From CAMDPA01 sp965223035 (lineage in GTDB: Bacteria; Pseudomonadota; Alphaproteobacteria; Rhizobiales; Hyphomicrobiaceae): a DNA stretch of 64,000 nucleotides. The notes beneath the pieces are model-generated. The model did no database searches and was not told the origin of the DNA. It saw only the letters and a list, made by a program, of their open reading frames with translations. The stretch covers positions 1,798,001 to 1,862,000 of the forward strand of contig OZ244980.1 of assembly GCA_965223035.1 (NCBI GenBank), given 5' to 3'. Below are positions 7,150 to 15,806 of the stretch, one piece after another. Position 1 is the first letter of the stretch. Each line of letters begins with the position of its first letter. The translations under genes and the position numbers were made by a program.

Positions 7150-9516
7150 TCACTTTGCCGTTTCATACATAGATCGGTTTTCCGCTCCGCAACCTGAGTT
7201 GGCCTGCTGTTCGCTCGCGGACGGCTTGGTTGTTTCTCTGGCAAGATCGATCACCACCGGCTCAAGAGCGCCGGACCGCGCCTCGACGGTTCCAATGATG
7301 GCCGCCTGCGCATAACCGGTCGCAATGAGCTCCGCCACACAGTGTTCGGCGCTGGCAGCCGATACAGACGCTAATAGCCCGCCCGCGGTTTGCGGATCAA
7401 ACAGCAGCGGGAATGCCGGATGCTTGGCCGCCTCCTCGATGTTTCTGATGGCGCGCCGCAAGCGCAGGTTTTGCGGTTGCAAGGACGAGAATATACCGGC
7501 CGCGACCGTTTCGGCCGCCCCCTCCAACAGCGGTAGCGCTGCCAACTTTATCGTGACGTCGACGTCGCTGGCTCGCACCATCTCGACAAGGTGACCAAGC
7601 ATGCCGAAGCCGGTAATGTCGGTTGATGCGTGTGCGGCGTGCCGTTGCAGGATTTTGGCAGCCTTGCCATTCGACTGCATCATGTGGGCCAACGCCGCCA
7701 TGACCCAGCGCGCCTTCGCCTTGTTGCGCATATCGGCCGCCAGCAGCGTGCCCGTACCAATCGGCTTGGTGACGATCAGGGCATCACCCGGTTCCAGCCC
7801 GCCCTTGCGCAAGACTGCGTCGCGTTCGACGAGGCCGTTGATGGCAAAACCCAGCGAGAGTTCGGCCCCCTCGCTGGTATGCCCACCGACCAGCGCGCAG
7901 CCCGCTTCGCGCAAAACCGCGTTAGCGCCCGCCATCAGGTCGGACAGCTCGGCTTCAACCTTGGCTTCGATGCCATAGGGCACCGTGGCAATCGCCATCG
8001 CGGTCTGTGGCTCGGCATTCATGGCATAGATGTCGCCGAGCGCATGGTTGGCGGCGATGCGGCCGAACGTGTAGGGATCATCCACAATGGCCCGGAAGTA
8101 GTCGACCGTGTGTACCGAGAGCTTTTGCGCACCGGTTTCGACAATTGCCGCGTCGTCGGGCGCGTCGAGGCCAACGATGACGTCGGATCGGTCGACCGGC
8201 ACCACCGTACCCAATGCACGCGTCAAGACGCTGGCACCAACCTTGGCGCCGCATCCGCCGCAGCGCATGGCCAGCGCCGAGATCTCTTTGATGGCATCCT
8301 TGTCGGCGATCCCCGTGGGTAGCCTGCTCACGGGCTCCGGCATCTCAGGCAGGGCGTTGAACTTCTCCATGAATCGGCGGTCGATCCAATCCTTCCATCG
8401 CCACACCCATTGGCCTTCAAAGCTGATGCCGTTGCGCGCGCCTACGGCATAACGGTCGCCGGTTGAAACGAGGTAAAGTGCGTCGGGCTGCGGCTGGTAG
8501 CGGGCCAATCCGCGTCCCGCCAAGCTGCGCCGCAGATTGGCAGCCAGGTATGGCCCCTGGCGTACCGCATAGACGCCGGATTTGGGCAAAGCGTGCCCGA
8601 CCATGGATGCGACATCGCCGGCCGCGAATACGTCGGGATGCGATGTCGATCGCAGTGTTTCATCGACGGCGATAAAGCCGCGCTCATCAAGCGCCAGACC
8701 TGTGTCCTTGAGCCACGGCGCGGGCCGGGCCTCGGTGGTCCAGAACACTTCATCGATGTCCTGCTCCGGCTGGCCTTCGATGCTGACGACCCGTCCGTCG
8801 ATACCCACCACGCGTGCCCCGGCAATAACATCGATATCACGTTCCTGCAGGATGCGTTTGAGGCGATCGCGCGCGCTGGGTGGAAGCGCCGGAACCAGCG
8901 TGGTCGATCCTGAAAAAATGACCATCTCCAACGCGCGGTCGTTGCCGCGGTCGCCGATCTCGCGCCGAAGCCGCGCCTCCAGCGATAGCGCTAACTCAAC
9001 ACCGGCCGCGCCGCCGCCAACCACACCCACACGGGTGCGGCCGGTGTTGGCCAGAATTCGCGCACGTGCCGCTTCGAAACGCGTGAGGAAGCTGTCGATC
9101 GGTTTGACCGGGATCGCGTGCTGCGCGATGCCGGGAATCTCACCACCGCCGGGCGTGGACCCGATGTCGATCGACACGAGGTCGTAGGGCACGGGAGGTC
9201 TGCCATCGCAAATCACGCGCTTGGACGCCACATCAAGGCCGACAGCGGCGGCATTGTACAGTCGCGCCTGGGCGAACCGGGCAAGCGGACCGGTATCGAT
9301 ATGGATGTCGTCGAAACCGTAGTGACCGGCCACCAGCCCTGGCAGCATACCGGAATAAGGTGTGTCAACCTGCCGCGTGATCATTGTCAACCGCACACCG
9401 GGGACCGGTTTCATCCCGAATGTGCGCAACACGCCGACATGGGCATGCCCCGCGCCGACAAGCACAATGTCTTTCAAGACCGGTAGGACGCTAGATTGCA
9501 TCGCGATGGGCCTCAC
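7150..9516 (-). CDS. selD: NADH dehydrogenase-like / selenide, water dikinase (SelD) fusion
   Basis: Bifunctional 788-residue protein. Residues about 15-390 are a type II NADH-dehydrogenase-like flavoprotein with two Rossmann motifs (GAGHAHVG at 21-28, GGGAAGVE at 167-174) and DVFAAGDVA near 295. Residues about 415-775 are SelD, which makes selenophosphate from selenide and ATP: RCGGCGAKVG at 418-427 (the position of the catalytic Cys/Sec loop), DAPDDAA at 451-457 and GGHTSEG further on. The GTG start at 9516 overlaps the permease stop by 4 bp; an ATG at 9501 is the alternative. NDH-SelD fusions are known in cyanobacteria and some proteobacteria; the oxidoreductase half may help supply reduced selenium (inference). 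As last gene of the importer operon and neighbour of senB/senA it would play the SenC role in selenoneine synthesis. Confidence 0.93.
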   Translation of the reverse strand: MRPIAMQSSVLPVLKDIVLVGAGHAHVGVLRTFGMKPVPGVRLTMITRQVDTPYSGMLPGLVAGHYGFDDIHIDTGPLARFAQARLYNAAAVGLDVASKRVICDGRPPVPYDLVSIDIGSTPGGGEIPGIAQHAIPVKPIDSFLTRFEAARARILANTGRTRVGVVGGGAAGVELALSLEARLRREIGDRGNDRALEMVIFSGSTTLVPALPPSARDRLKRILQERDIDVIAGARVVGIDGRVVSIEGQPEQDIDEVFWTTEARPAPWLKDTGLALDERGFIAVDETLRSTSHPDVFAAGDVASMVGHALPKSGVYAVRQGPYLAANLRRSLAGRGLARYQPQPDALYLVSTGDRYAVGARNGISFEGQWVWRWKDWIDRRFMEKFNALPEMPEPVSRLPTGIADKDAIKEISALAMRCGGCGAKVGASVLTRALGTVVPVDRSDVIVGLDAPDDAAIVETGAQKLSVHTVDYFRAIVDDPYTFGRIAANHALGDIYAMNAEPQTAMAIATVPYGIEAKVEAELSDLMAGANAVLREAGCALVGGHTSEGAELSLGFAINGLVERDAVLRKGGLEPGDALIVTKPIGTGTLLAADMRNKAKARWVMAALAHMMQSNGKAAKILQRHAAHASTDITGFGMLGHLVEMVRASDVDVTIKLAALPLLEGAAETVAAGIFSSLQPQNLRLRRAIRNIEEAAKHPAFPLLFDPQTAGGLLASVSAASAEHCVAELIATGYAQAAIIGTVEARSGALEPVVIDLARETTKPSASEQQANSGCGAENRSMYETAK

Positions 9517-11042
9517 GTGAGCTGATGTGCAGCATTGACGCTTGCACGATGCGTTGAGAGCCGGGTTGGCAGCGTCGTGAGCCTGAGCGCCGCCCTTAAG
9601 CGCCGTGACAACAGGTCAACCGCCGCGGTCAGCAATACGGTGACCGCGATCAGCACGACGGCCGCGTCCAGCCTCAGTTCGGATATCGCCGCGTCGACGT
9701 AAAAGCCCAGGGTTGTGACGCCCAGGATCCCAAAAATCGCCGTCTCCCTGATGATGATCTCCCAGCGATAAAGCATGTAGGCCATAAACTGCCCGTAAAG
9801 CCGCGGCACGGCTTCCCAGACGTAAAGATCGAGGCCCTTCGGCGCATCGCGGCGCATTTCAAGTTCATCAGCTTGTCGTCCCATCAGATAGCCGACGATG
9901 CCGCCGTTGTGCACGGCGAGCGCAATGATGGCAGGCAGCATGGACGGTCCTATGATCTGCAAAAGCACGTAAGCCAGCATATATTCGGGTGTGGAGCGCA
10001 CGACAACCAGCAATACCCGGCCCGCAGGCTGCCCAATGCGCCCTGCGAAGCGGTGGCTGACGATGGGGAATGTTATCAGCGCAATCAAGGCTGCACCAAC
10101 AAGCGCGATCTGCGCGACGATGATGGTGTCGATAATGCCCGGCACGGCTTGGTCAAACAGCAGCGTGCGCAGCCAGAGGGCAAGTGCTGACCATGTCGTC
10201 GCGTCGGCCAGGTCGCCGTCACGCAGCGGCGCCGGCACGATATCGACACTTACAAAGCGAATGAGGTTGTCGACGGCGGAGTTGCCGGCAACACCGGCGG
10301 GCAACACCAGGAGGCTGGCCACCAGGAGCAATGGAACGGTCGACGCCCGCGCCCACAACCGACGGGTGCCGATCAGAATGTAGAACATCGCCAACAGCGC
10401 CGCGGCTTGTGCGTATTGCCCCTGCTTGAAGTAGACTTCCAGATGAAAACCGATGGTCGGCAATCCAATGAAGCCAAGCACCAACGTCGATCGCATGCCG
10501 CATTCGAGGCGGTACAGCGTGTAGGTTTTAAACTGCACCGCCAGGTCTGGAAGGCGTGCGAAAAAAAACGCCGATACGATCGATGTCCCTCGCGGCAGCA
10601 CACGCACCGCAGTAAGATCCGCCTCTTCGATGATCTCCGCATAGACCTTGGCAAAATATCCGGTATACGGCAGACCAACGGCGAGTACGCCGGTCAACGG
10701 CCCCAACCCGAAGACCTGCATGAGCAGGAGCGCCCAGAATAGCTCGTGAATTGATCGCAATACGACGGCGAGCGCGCGGACAACGGCCGAGTGCGGGTAG
10801 GCAAGCGCCAAGACGATGCCGCAGACGGCACCGAAGCCGACCCCAAGCACGGCAAACGCCACCGTCAACACGACGCTCCAAGCTTCGATTGACGTGAAAT
10901 CCGGGCGCAGGACGCCTTCCAGCAGCCGCGCCAATTCCGCGCCCGGGCTGAGCGTTGAAATCGCCAAGTCGGCAACGAGCAGACAGGCGATGGCTACGCC
11001 CAAGAATGCGAGACTGGCGTTGGAATACCCAAGTCGCCTCAT
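9513..11042 (-). CDS. PhnE-type ABC permease, tandem-domain; putative selenate/selenite importer
   Basis: Inner-membrane permease of 509 residues made of two homologous PhnE-like halves, each with about five or six hydrophobic segments and an EAA-type cytoplasmic loop. Single-domain PhnE is about 260 residues, so this is an internal duplication or fusion. Its start overlaps the ATPase stop and its stop overlaps the selD-fusion start, each by 4 bp. The phosphonate-type importer is fused into one transcript with SelD, which matches the arrangement annotated in databases as putative selenate ABC transporter. The selenium oxyanion substrate is inferred from this linkage. Confidence 0.85.
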   Translation of the reverse strand: MRRLGYSNASLAFLGVAIACLLVADLAISTLSPGAELARLLEGVLRPDFTSIEAWSVVLTVAFAVLGVGFGAVCGIVLALAYPHSAVVRALAVVLRSIHELFWALLLMQVFGLGPLTGVLAVGLPYTGYFAKVYAEIIEEADLTAVRVLPRGTSIVSAFFFARLPDLAVQFKTYTLYRLECGMRSTLVLGFIGLPTIGFHLEVYFKQGQYAQAAALLAMFYILIGTRRLWARASTVPLLLVASLLVLPAGVAGNSAVDNLIRFVSVDIVPAPLRDGDLADATTWSALALWLRTLLFDQAVPGIIDTIIVAQIALVGAALIALITFPIVSHRFAGRIGQPAGRVLLVVVRSTPEYMLAYVLLQIIGPSMLPAIIALAVHNGGIVGYLMGRQADELEMRRDAPKGLDLYVWEAVPRLYGQFMAYMLYRWEIIIRETAIFGILGVTTLGFYVDAAISELRLDAAVVLIAVTVLLTAAVDLLSRRLRAALRLTTLPTRLSTHRASVNAAHQLT

Positions 11043-11713
11043 AGTTCCCCGCCGAAATGTGCCAGAAGATCTGCGGGTTGGAGGTGTACGGTGGGCTCAT
11101 CCAGGACCTTGCGGCCGAACGACAACAGCACGACGCGGTCCGCGTGCTTCAATGCGAGATAGACGTCGTGCAGCGCCAACACAAGCGTATCGGCTTGTGC
11201 ATCCAGTCGCTCCAGAACGGCGGCGCCCTGGACGCGATCGAGCGCAGACACCGGCTCGTCGCCGAGCACGACAGGTCGGCCGTTGAACAGCGCGCGCGCC
11301 ACCGACGTCCGTTGCTGCTGACCGCCCGACAACTCGCCAGCCGGATCGAACAATCTGTCGGCGAGCCCGACATCCTCGAGTACGGAGCGCACCGCCTCAA
11401 TCTCCGCAGGCAGCGGCCAAATCAGGTTGCGGAGGTTGTAGGCCGTCGAGTTCCGGTCGAGCCGTCCCATAAAAACGTTATGGAAGACCGACAGTTGCTT
11501 CACCAGTGCGGCGGACTGGGGAATCAATGCGATATCGTTGGGTCGGCCATCATAAAGCAGCGACAAAAGCGTTGACTTGCCGGCGCCGCTGCGCCCCATG
11601 ATCGCGATGCGCTCACCTGACCGGATGGTCAGGTCGACGTCGACAAGCACGGGGCGACCATGATAGCTCGCCGAGGCTTTGTCCAGCCGGAAAACCACGT
11701 CATTCGGCATCAT
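11039..11713 (-). CDS. PhnC-type ABC transporter ATPase; putative selenate/selenite importer
   Basis: ABC ATPase of 224 residues. The Walker A is GRSGAGKST, the signature LSGGQQQR, the Walker B region VVLGDEPVSALD and the switch His is in LVLALHD. Two adjacent ATG codons at 11713 and 11710 are the likely start; the frame is open further upstream, but that would overlap the binding-protein gene. It follows the binding-protein gene by about 25 bp and overlaps the permease by 4 bp. It powers the same importer. Confidence 0.88.
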   Translation of the reverse strand: MMPNDVVFRLDKASASYHGRPVLVDVDLTIRSGERIAIMGRSGAGKSTLLSLLYDGRPNDIALIPQSAALVKQLSVFHNVFMGRLDRNSTAYNLRNLIWPLPAEIEAVRSVLEDVGLADRLFDPAGELSGGQQQRTSVARALFNGRPVVLGDEPVSALDRVQGAAVLERLDAQADTLVLALHDVYLALKHADRVVLLSFGRKVLDEPTVHLQPADLLAHFGGEL

Positions 11714-11738
11714 GGCCGCCCAGGGCTTTGCCGCGCAA

Positions 11739-12605
11739 TCAGTTGACGAGACCAGTGAGCTTGCCGACCTCCTCGATCGCCGCGTAATCGGCATTTTTTG
11801 CCGCGATGAACTTCGAGCGATCGAAATTTTTCAACAAGGACTTGTCGGAAAGTCCCAATATCGCAGCTTTCAGCTTCTGCTTGAAGCCGGCACCAAAGCT
11901 GTTGCCGACGTCGCCACGGACGGTCCAATTGTAGTCGGGATAGCTCGGCGTGGTCCAAATGACTGCGACCTTATTGGGATCGACCTTTCCGGCCTTGAGT
12001 TCTGATTCCCAAACCAAGAAGTTGACGGCCCCAATTTGGTAGGCGCCGGACTGCACCAACTGGATGGTCCGGCTATGGTCACCGGAGTAGCCAACGCGAG
12101 AGAAAATTTTGTCAGGTGCTTTGCCCAAAGCTTTGCGCAGGAAATGCTCCGGGAAAAGGCGTCCTGAGGTGGAGCCGCGAGATCCGAACGTGAACGTTTT
12201 GCCTTCTATGGAGGCCCCTAATTTCTCCATTGGCTTCACGCCGCTCGCGGTATTGGCAATGAAGTAACTTTTGAACCTGACGTCTTCTGCCCCTTGCGCG
12301 ATGGCCTGCGAACCCGGTACCGCTAGGCGCGCCTGCACACCGGACAATCCGCCAAACCACGCAAGCTGGACCTGGTTGTTCTTAAATGCGGTGACGGAAG
12401 CGGCGTAGCTTTTCACCGGCAGGTACTTGACCGGTACGCCGAGTTTGGTCTCGAGATATTTGCCAAACGCCGTGAAGCGCTGGACCAGCCGCGTCTCGTC
12501 CTGATCCGGAATTGCGGTGAATACCAGCGTTGGTCTATCTTGCGCCGCAGCGCCTTTGATTCCGCTCAAGCCAAGAATGGCGACCGCAACGAGCCGAAGA
12601 TACAT
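11739..12605 (-). CDS. PhnD-like periplasmic binding protein; putative selenate/selenite importer
   Basis: Type II periplasmic binding protein of 288 residues. Residues 1-21 are a Sec signal peptide ending GAAA/QD. The fold signatures of PhnD-like proteins are present: LVFTAIPDQDE at the mature N-terminus, QLAWFGGLSG, and TFGSRGSTSGRLFP in the ligand-binding part. It is the first gene of the leftward operon that ends with the NDH-SelD fusion. Phosphonate, phosphite and selenium oxyanions are bound by related proteins; the selenium role is inferred from operon content. A 16-bp palindrome lies 35 bp upstream of its start. Confidence 0.87.
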   Translation of the reverse strand: MYLRLVAVAILGLSGIKGAAAQDRPTLVFTAIPDQDETRLVQRFTAFGKYLETKLGVPVKYLPVKSYAASVTAFKNNQVQLAWFGGLSGVQARLAVPGSQAIAQGAEDVRFKSYFIANTASGVKPMEKLGASIEGKTFTFGSRGSTSGRLFPEHFLRKALGKAPDKIFSRVGYSGDHSRTIQLVQSGAYQIGAVNFLVWESELKAGKVDPNKVAVIWTTPSYPDYNWTVRGDVGNSFGAGFKQKLKAAILGLSDKSLLKNFDRSKFIAAKNADYAAIEEVGKLTGLVN

Positions 12606-12639
12606 AAGATTGAACTCCCGATTGATATGATGCTGCGCT

Positions 12640-12655
12640 CAGACAAGGTTGTCTG
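12640..12655. promoter_or_regulatory. 16-bp palindrome upstream of the selenium-import operon
   Basis: CAGACAAGGTTGTCTG is a perfect inverted repeat (7-bp arms, 2-bp centre). It lies 35 bp before the ATG of the binding-protein gene, where an operator overlapping the promoter would be expected. The regulator is not identifiable in the window. Confidence 0.45.
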
Positions 12656-13080
12656 ACCGCGCGAGCTTTGGCTTGCAATTGGCCAGGCGAGGATGTCACG
12701 CGGTCAACCGTACTGCGATAGCTATGGTGGCGTGGCGCGGCCTTACGTCCCATTGCGGCGAACCGGCCAGACGCTGGGCGTGCGGTGGAGATCATGACCA
12801 CGTCGATGTCGTCGATGCTGTTGGCAAGCGTAGTGTGGTGTGGCCGGGATTGCTGCTGACCTTCGCGCGCGGTTGCCGTCACAGGGGTGGCGGCTTGGTG
12901 GCCCAACCTTGCTGTTGGCGGCCATCGCCGGTTGATCTAGAGGCCGCTCTATCCCAGGCTGTAGGTGCCAACCGGATCCGGGGCAGTTGCCCTTCTCGAC
13001 CGCAGGTGCAGCGATGAGTGCGAGCCATAGCCAACAGCGATCCGGGTCGGGGTGCGATAACATCAGCGAATCCATCGGGC
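12656..13080. other. Non-coding stretch upstream of the selenium-import operon
   Basis: About 425 bp between the leftward importer operon and the 3' end of senB (also leftward). No open frame here shows a recognisable protein, and the base pattern has no obvious coding signature. It must contain the importer promoter near 12660. Confidence 0.4.
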
Positions 13081-13144
13081 CTCGATCATCGCGCCTTAAA
13101 TCGGAACCGCAATGCCGGTTCCGATTTAAGGCAGGTTGCTCTAG
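13081..13144. repeat. Palindromic repeat family A, solo copy 2 (contains senB stop codon)
   Basis: The left end is CTCGATCATCGCGCC, a one-base variant of CTAG, and the right end is GGTTGCTCTAG. The stem is CCTTAAATCGGAACC with GGTTCCGATTTAAGG. The terminal CTAG (13141-13144) provides the TAG stop of the leftward senB gene. Confidence 0.85.
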
Positions 13145-14097
13145 CGCGTCGGGCTTTCGATCAAGGTGCGCCAACTCTCGAGTTCCGCCGCCGGAGCAAA
13201 TTGAGAGCGCAGCGCGCTCAGCCTCGACCGCAGTTTAGCCGCAAAAGTTGCGTCGGTCTCGAGGCGGTGAAGTAAGCGGGTCAGCGTGGCGGTATCGCCG
13301 ACCGGAAAAAATCCCGGATAGTCCTCGCCCAGCAGCGCCACGACCGCATCGATGCGCGATGACACGACCGGCACCCCAGAGACGGCAGCCTCGGACACAA
13401 CGTTGGCACCACCTTCGCTAAGGGATGACAACACGATCCCCTCCGATATCGCCAACGTCTGCCGCGCCGCCTCGTGCGAAACTTCGCCACGCCAGACGTA
13501 TCTTGGGTTCGATTCCATTTCGCGTTGGGCCGCGACCTCCCAATTCGGGCTCATGGCCGCGCCCAGATGGACGATCCGGATGCGCGATTGAGGCGGCAAC
13601 GCGCGCGCGGCGATCGCTGCACGCAGCGGGTCCTTCACGTCTCTGAGGTGGCCAATCACCGCGACATCGAATGCATCGCTATGCTGAGCCTCGGCTGCAG
13701 GCGGTGGGTCGGCAGACTGGCGAATGATCGTCAGTTTGTCCCTGAACTCCTCCGGAATGCGCTTAGCAATGTTCTCATGCAGCCCAACCAGTTTGTCGGC
13801 ATTTCGTAGCGAGCGAACGGTTGGTTCTGGATCGCTGTCAATATATTGGTACACGTCGGTGCCGACCAACGCGACGATCAGTGGTCGATCTCGATACTTG
13901 CGCCTATAAAGGTCGATGGCTTCGCTGCTGCGCCAAGCGTGAAGTGCAACCATCAGGTCGGCTGGCGCGCCGTCGTAATCGTGGACCACGCGCACCCGAT
14001 GGCCAAGCTTCTGCAGAATGGTGCACCAACGGTCTGACGTGATGCGATTGCCTGACCATCGGGCAACCAGCTGTGGAGTGACGATAATGATGTCCAT
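13141..14097 (-). CDS. senB: SenB-like selenosugar synthase (GT4-fold, TIGR04348-type glycosyltransferase)
   Basis: GT-B-fold glycosyltransferase-like protein of 318 residues from the ATG at 14097. Glycosyltransferase family 4 features are visible: VALVGTDVYQ, DVAVIGHLRDVKDPLRA at the domain hinge, and a C-terminal donor-site segment LSEGGANVVSEAAVSGVPVV. Proteins of this type next to an EgtB homologue and a SelD homologue are SenB, which joins selenophosphate to a UDP-N-acetyl sugar to give a selenosugar. Its start overlaps the divergent senA start by about 11 bp, and its TAG stop lies in a family A repeat. The short product (318 residues) and the repeat suggest that the original C-terminal end may have been altered. 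Confidence 0.82.
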   Translation of the reverse strand: MDIIIVTPQLVARWSGNRITSDRWCTILQKLGHRVRVVHDYDGAPADLMVALHAWRSSEAIDLYRRKYRDRPLIVALVGTDVYQYIDSDPEPTVRSLRNADKLVGLHENIAKRIPEEFRDKLTIIRQSADPPPAAEAQHSDAFDVAVIGHLRDVKDPLRAAIAARALPPQSRIRIVHLGAAMSPNWEVAAQREMESNPRYVWRGEVSHEAARQTLAISEGIVLSSLSEGGANVVSEAAVSGVPVVSSRIDAVVALLGEDYPGFFPVGDTATLTRLLHRLETDATFAAKLRSRLSALRSQFAPAAELESWRTLIESPTR

Positions 14098-15430
14098 GGA
14101 GGCAAACACTGCAACACGGCCGACCAGCGGCGCAACCCTTGATGAGATCGCCACCCAACTAAAGCAAGTTCGGCAACGCACGTTGGCATTGACTGAGGAC
14201 CTATCTCACGCGGAGTTACTGGGACCGATGCTGCCGATCGTCAATCCGGTCCTTTGGGAGATCGGTCACGTCGGCTGGTTTCACGAATTCTGGACATTGC
14301 GACATCAGCATGGTCTGCCTCCGCTGATCGCCAGAGGAGACCGCCTGTGGGATTCGAGCAACGTCGCGCACGACACGCGGTGGGACTTGGACCTGCCTGA
14401 CCGGGATCGCGTTTTTTCCTACCTGGCTTTGGTCCTGCAAGGCCAGCTTGAGCAACTTGCCAAAGGTATCGACCGGGCAGCCACCTACTATTACGAGCTC
14501 AGCCTCGCGCACGAAGACATGCATTGCGAGGCATTGACATATATGCGTCAAACATGGGGCTATCGGCAACCTGAAGCGCTGTGCAAGGCGCCTGCGCAAC
14601 GCTTCGGGGCGCTGCCCGGCGATGCCGCCATTCCGGCCGGGACGTGGCAGCTGGGATCCCAGCCGACAGACGGTTTCGTGTTCGACAACGAAAAATGGTC
14701 TCACGCTGTACCCCTCACGCCCTACAGCATCGCGCGCGCGCCGGTGACGAATGCCCAATTCGCCGCCTTCGTCGACGACGATGGCTACCGCCGACGCCAA
14801 CTTTGGACCGAACAGGGGTGGCAATGGCGCACCCAGGTGGGGGCGGAGCGGCCGGTCTATTGGCAGTCCAAAAGCGATGATGGCTGGACTTGGCGGCGTT
14901 ACGACCGCATAGAAGCTTTGGCTGCGGACGCACCCGTCGGGTTCGTCAACTGGTATGAAGCCGACGCCTGGTGCCGCTGGGCAGGTCGAAGGTTGCCGAC
15001 GGAAGCCGAGTGGGAGGCCGCCGCGATCGGTGAGCCGACGGTGGACCGCCAAAGTCTAGCCGATGTCAAACGGCGCTGGCCCTGGGGCGATGCGTCGCCA
15101 AGCGCTGCGCACGCCAACATCGATCATGTGGCGCAAGGTACGATCGATGTTTCCGCCTGCCCCGCCGGCGACAGTGCCTTCGGCTGCCGCCAGATGATCG
15201 GCAACGTCTGGGAATGGACAGCGACCGACTTCTTGCCGTTCGACGGCTTCAGCCCCGACCCTTACGCGGACTATTCCTGCCCCTGGTTTGGCACACGCAA
15301 AGTTCTGCGCGGCGGCGCCTGGGCCACGCATGCGCGGCTCGCCAACCCGCGTTACAGAAACTTTTTTACGCCGGACCGTCGCGACGTGATCGCGGGATTT
15401 CGCACCTGTGCCGTCCACGACTTCGAATAG
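14087..15430 (+). CDS. senA: SenA-like selenoneine synthase (EgtB homologue, DinB + FGE-sulfatase domains)
   Basis: Non-haem iron enzyme of 447 residues. Residues about 15-175 are a DinB-like helical domain with the EgtB three-His iron site: H61 in EIGHVGWFHEFW and H142/H146 in AHEDMHCEA. Residues about 195-445 are the FGE-sulfatase/C-lectin-like domain with RLPTEAEWE, GNVWEWTATDF and a terminal GFRTC. EgtB-type enzymes couple a thiol to hercynine; SenA couples a selenosugar to hercynine to make selenoneine. The assignment as SenA rather than EgtB rests on the adjacent SenB-like gene and nearby SelD. The start is ATG 14087 (GGAG at 14075); ATGs at 14090 and 14096 are possible. EgtD, which makes hercynine, is not in the window. 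Confidence 0.83.
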   Translation: MMSMEANTATRPTSGATLDEIATQLKQVRQRTLALTEDLSHAELLGPMLPIVNPVLWEIGHVGWFHEFWTLRHQHGLPPLIARGDRLWDSSNVAHDTRWDLDLPDRDRVFSYLALVLQGQLEQLAKGIDRAATYYYELSLAHEDMHCEALTYMRQTWGYRQPEALCKAPAQRFGALPGDAAIPAGTWQLGSQPTDGFVFDNEKWSHAVPLTPYSIARAPVTNAQFAAFVDDDGYRRRQLWTEQGWQWRTQVGAERPVYWQSKSDDGWTWRRYDRIEALAADAPVGFVNWYEADAWCRWAGRRLPTEAEWEAAAIGEPTVDRQSLADVKRRWPWGDASPSAAHANIDHVAQGTIDVSACPAGDSAFGCRQMIGNVWEWTATDFLPFDGFSPDPYADYSCPWFGTRKVLRGGAWATHARLANPRYRNFFTPDRRDVIAGFRTCAVHDFE

Positions 15431-15485
15431 GGATCAGCAGCTCGCCCGATCCGCCGTCGACGGCCAAAGCCGATAAGCGGGCGCG

Positions 15486-15640
15486 TCAAAGTGTGCTGGA
15501 ACCATCCCGCTCTGCGCTGCGTTCCTCCACTGGGCACCCCGTGGCATGATGTTTTGGGTGGCCCAGCAGAGCAACGGGACGGCAAGGGGCCGGTACGGCG
15601 ATGCCGCCTAAGGCGACGGGGGCGGGCACCTGCAAGCACG
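15486..15640 (-). repeat. Intergenic repeat family B, inverted copy 2
   Basis: Read on the minus strand it begins near 15640 with CCGTCGCCTTAGGCGG, then gives GGGCCACCCAAAACATCATG and GAGCGGGATGGTTCCAGC, the family order. It lies between senA and a family A double element. Confidence 0.6.
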
Positions 15641-15652
15641 AGCTGACCGACC

Positions 15653-15806
15653 TTAGAGCAACCTGCCTTTAATCGGAATCGGAACGATCCCGATTAAAGG
15701 CAGAAAGTTGCACTACACTTTAACAGCGATCATCTTTGCGCCTTAAATCGGAACCGGCGCAATTGGAATCGGCGTTGCGGTTCCGATTTAAGGCGCGATG
15801 ATCTAG
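15653..15806. repeat. Palindromic repeat family A, double copy 3 (contains stop codon of Rieske gene)
   Basis: Two palindromes joined by a linker that includes CTTTAACAGCGATCATC. The first has the stem TGCCTTTAATCGGAATC/GATCCCGATTAAAGGCA, the second CGCCTTAAATCGGAACC/GGTTCCGATTTAAGGCG. The outer ends are TTAGAGCAACC and GATGATCTAG. The terminal CTAG gives the TAG stop of the leftward Rieske gene. Confidence 0.85.

Noticed and set aside
12743..13174. 143-codon minus-strand open frame upstream of the selenium importer
   Set aside because: No protein-like pattern, overlaps a family A repeat and the end of senB.
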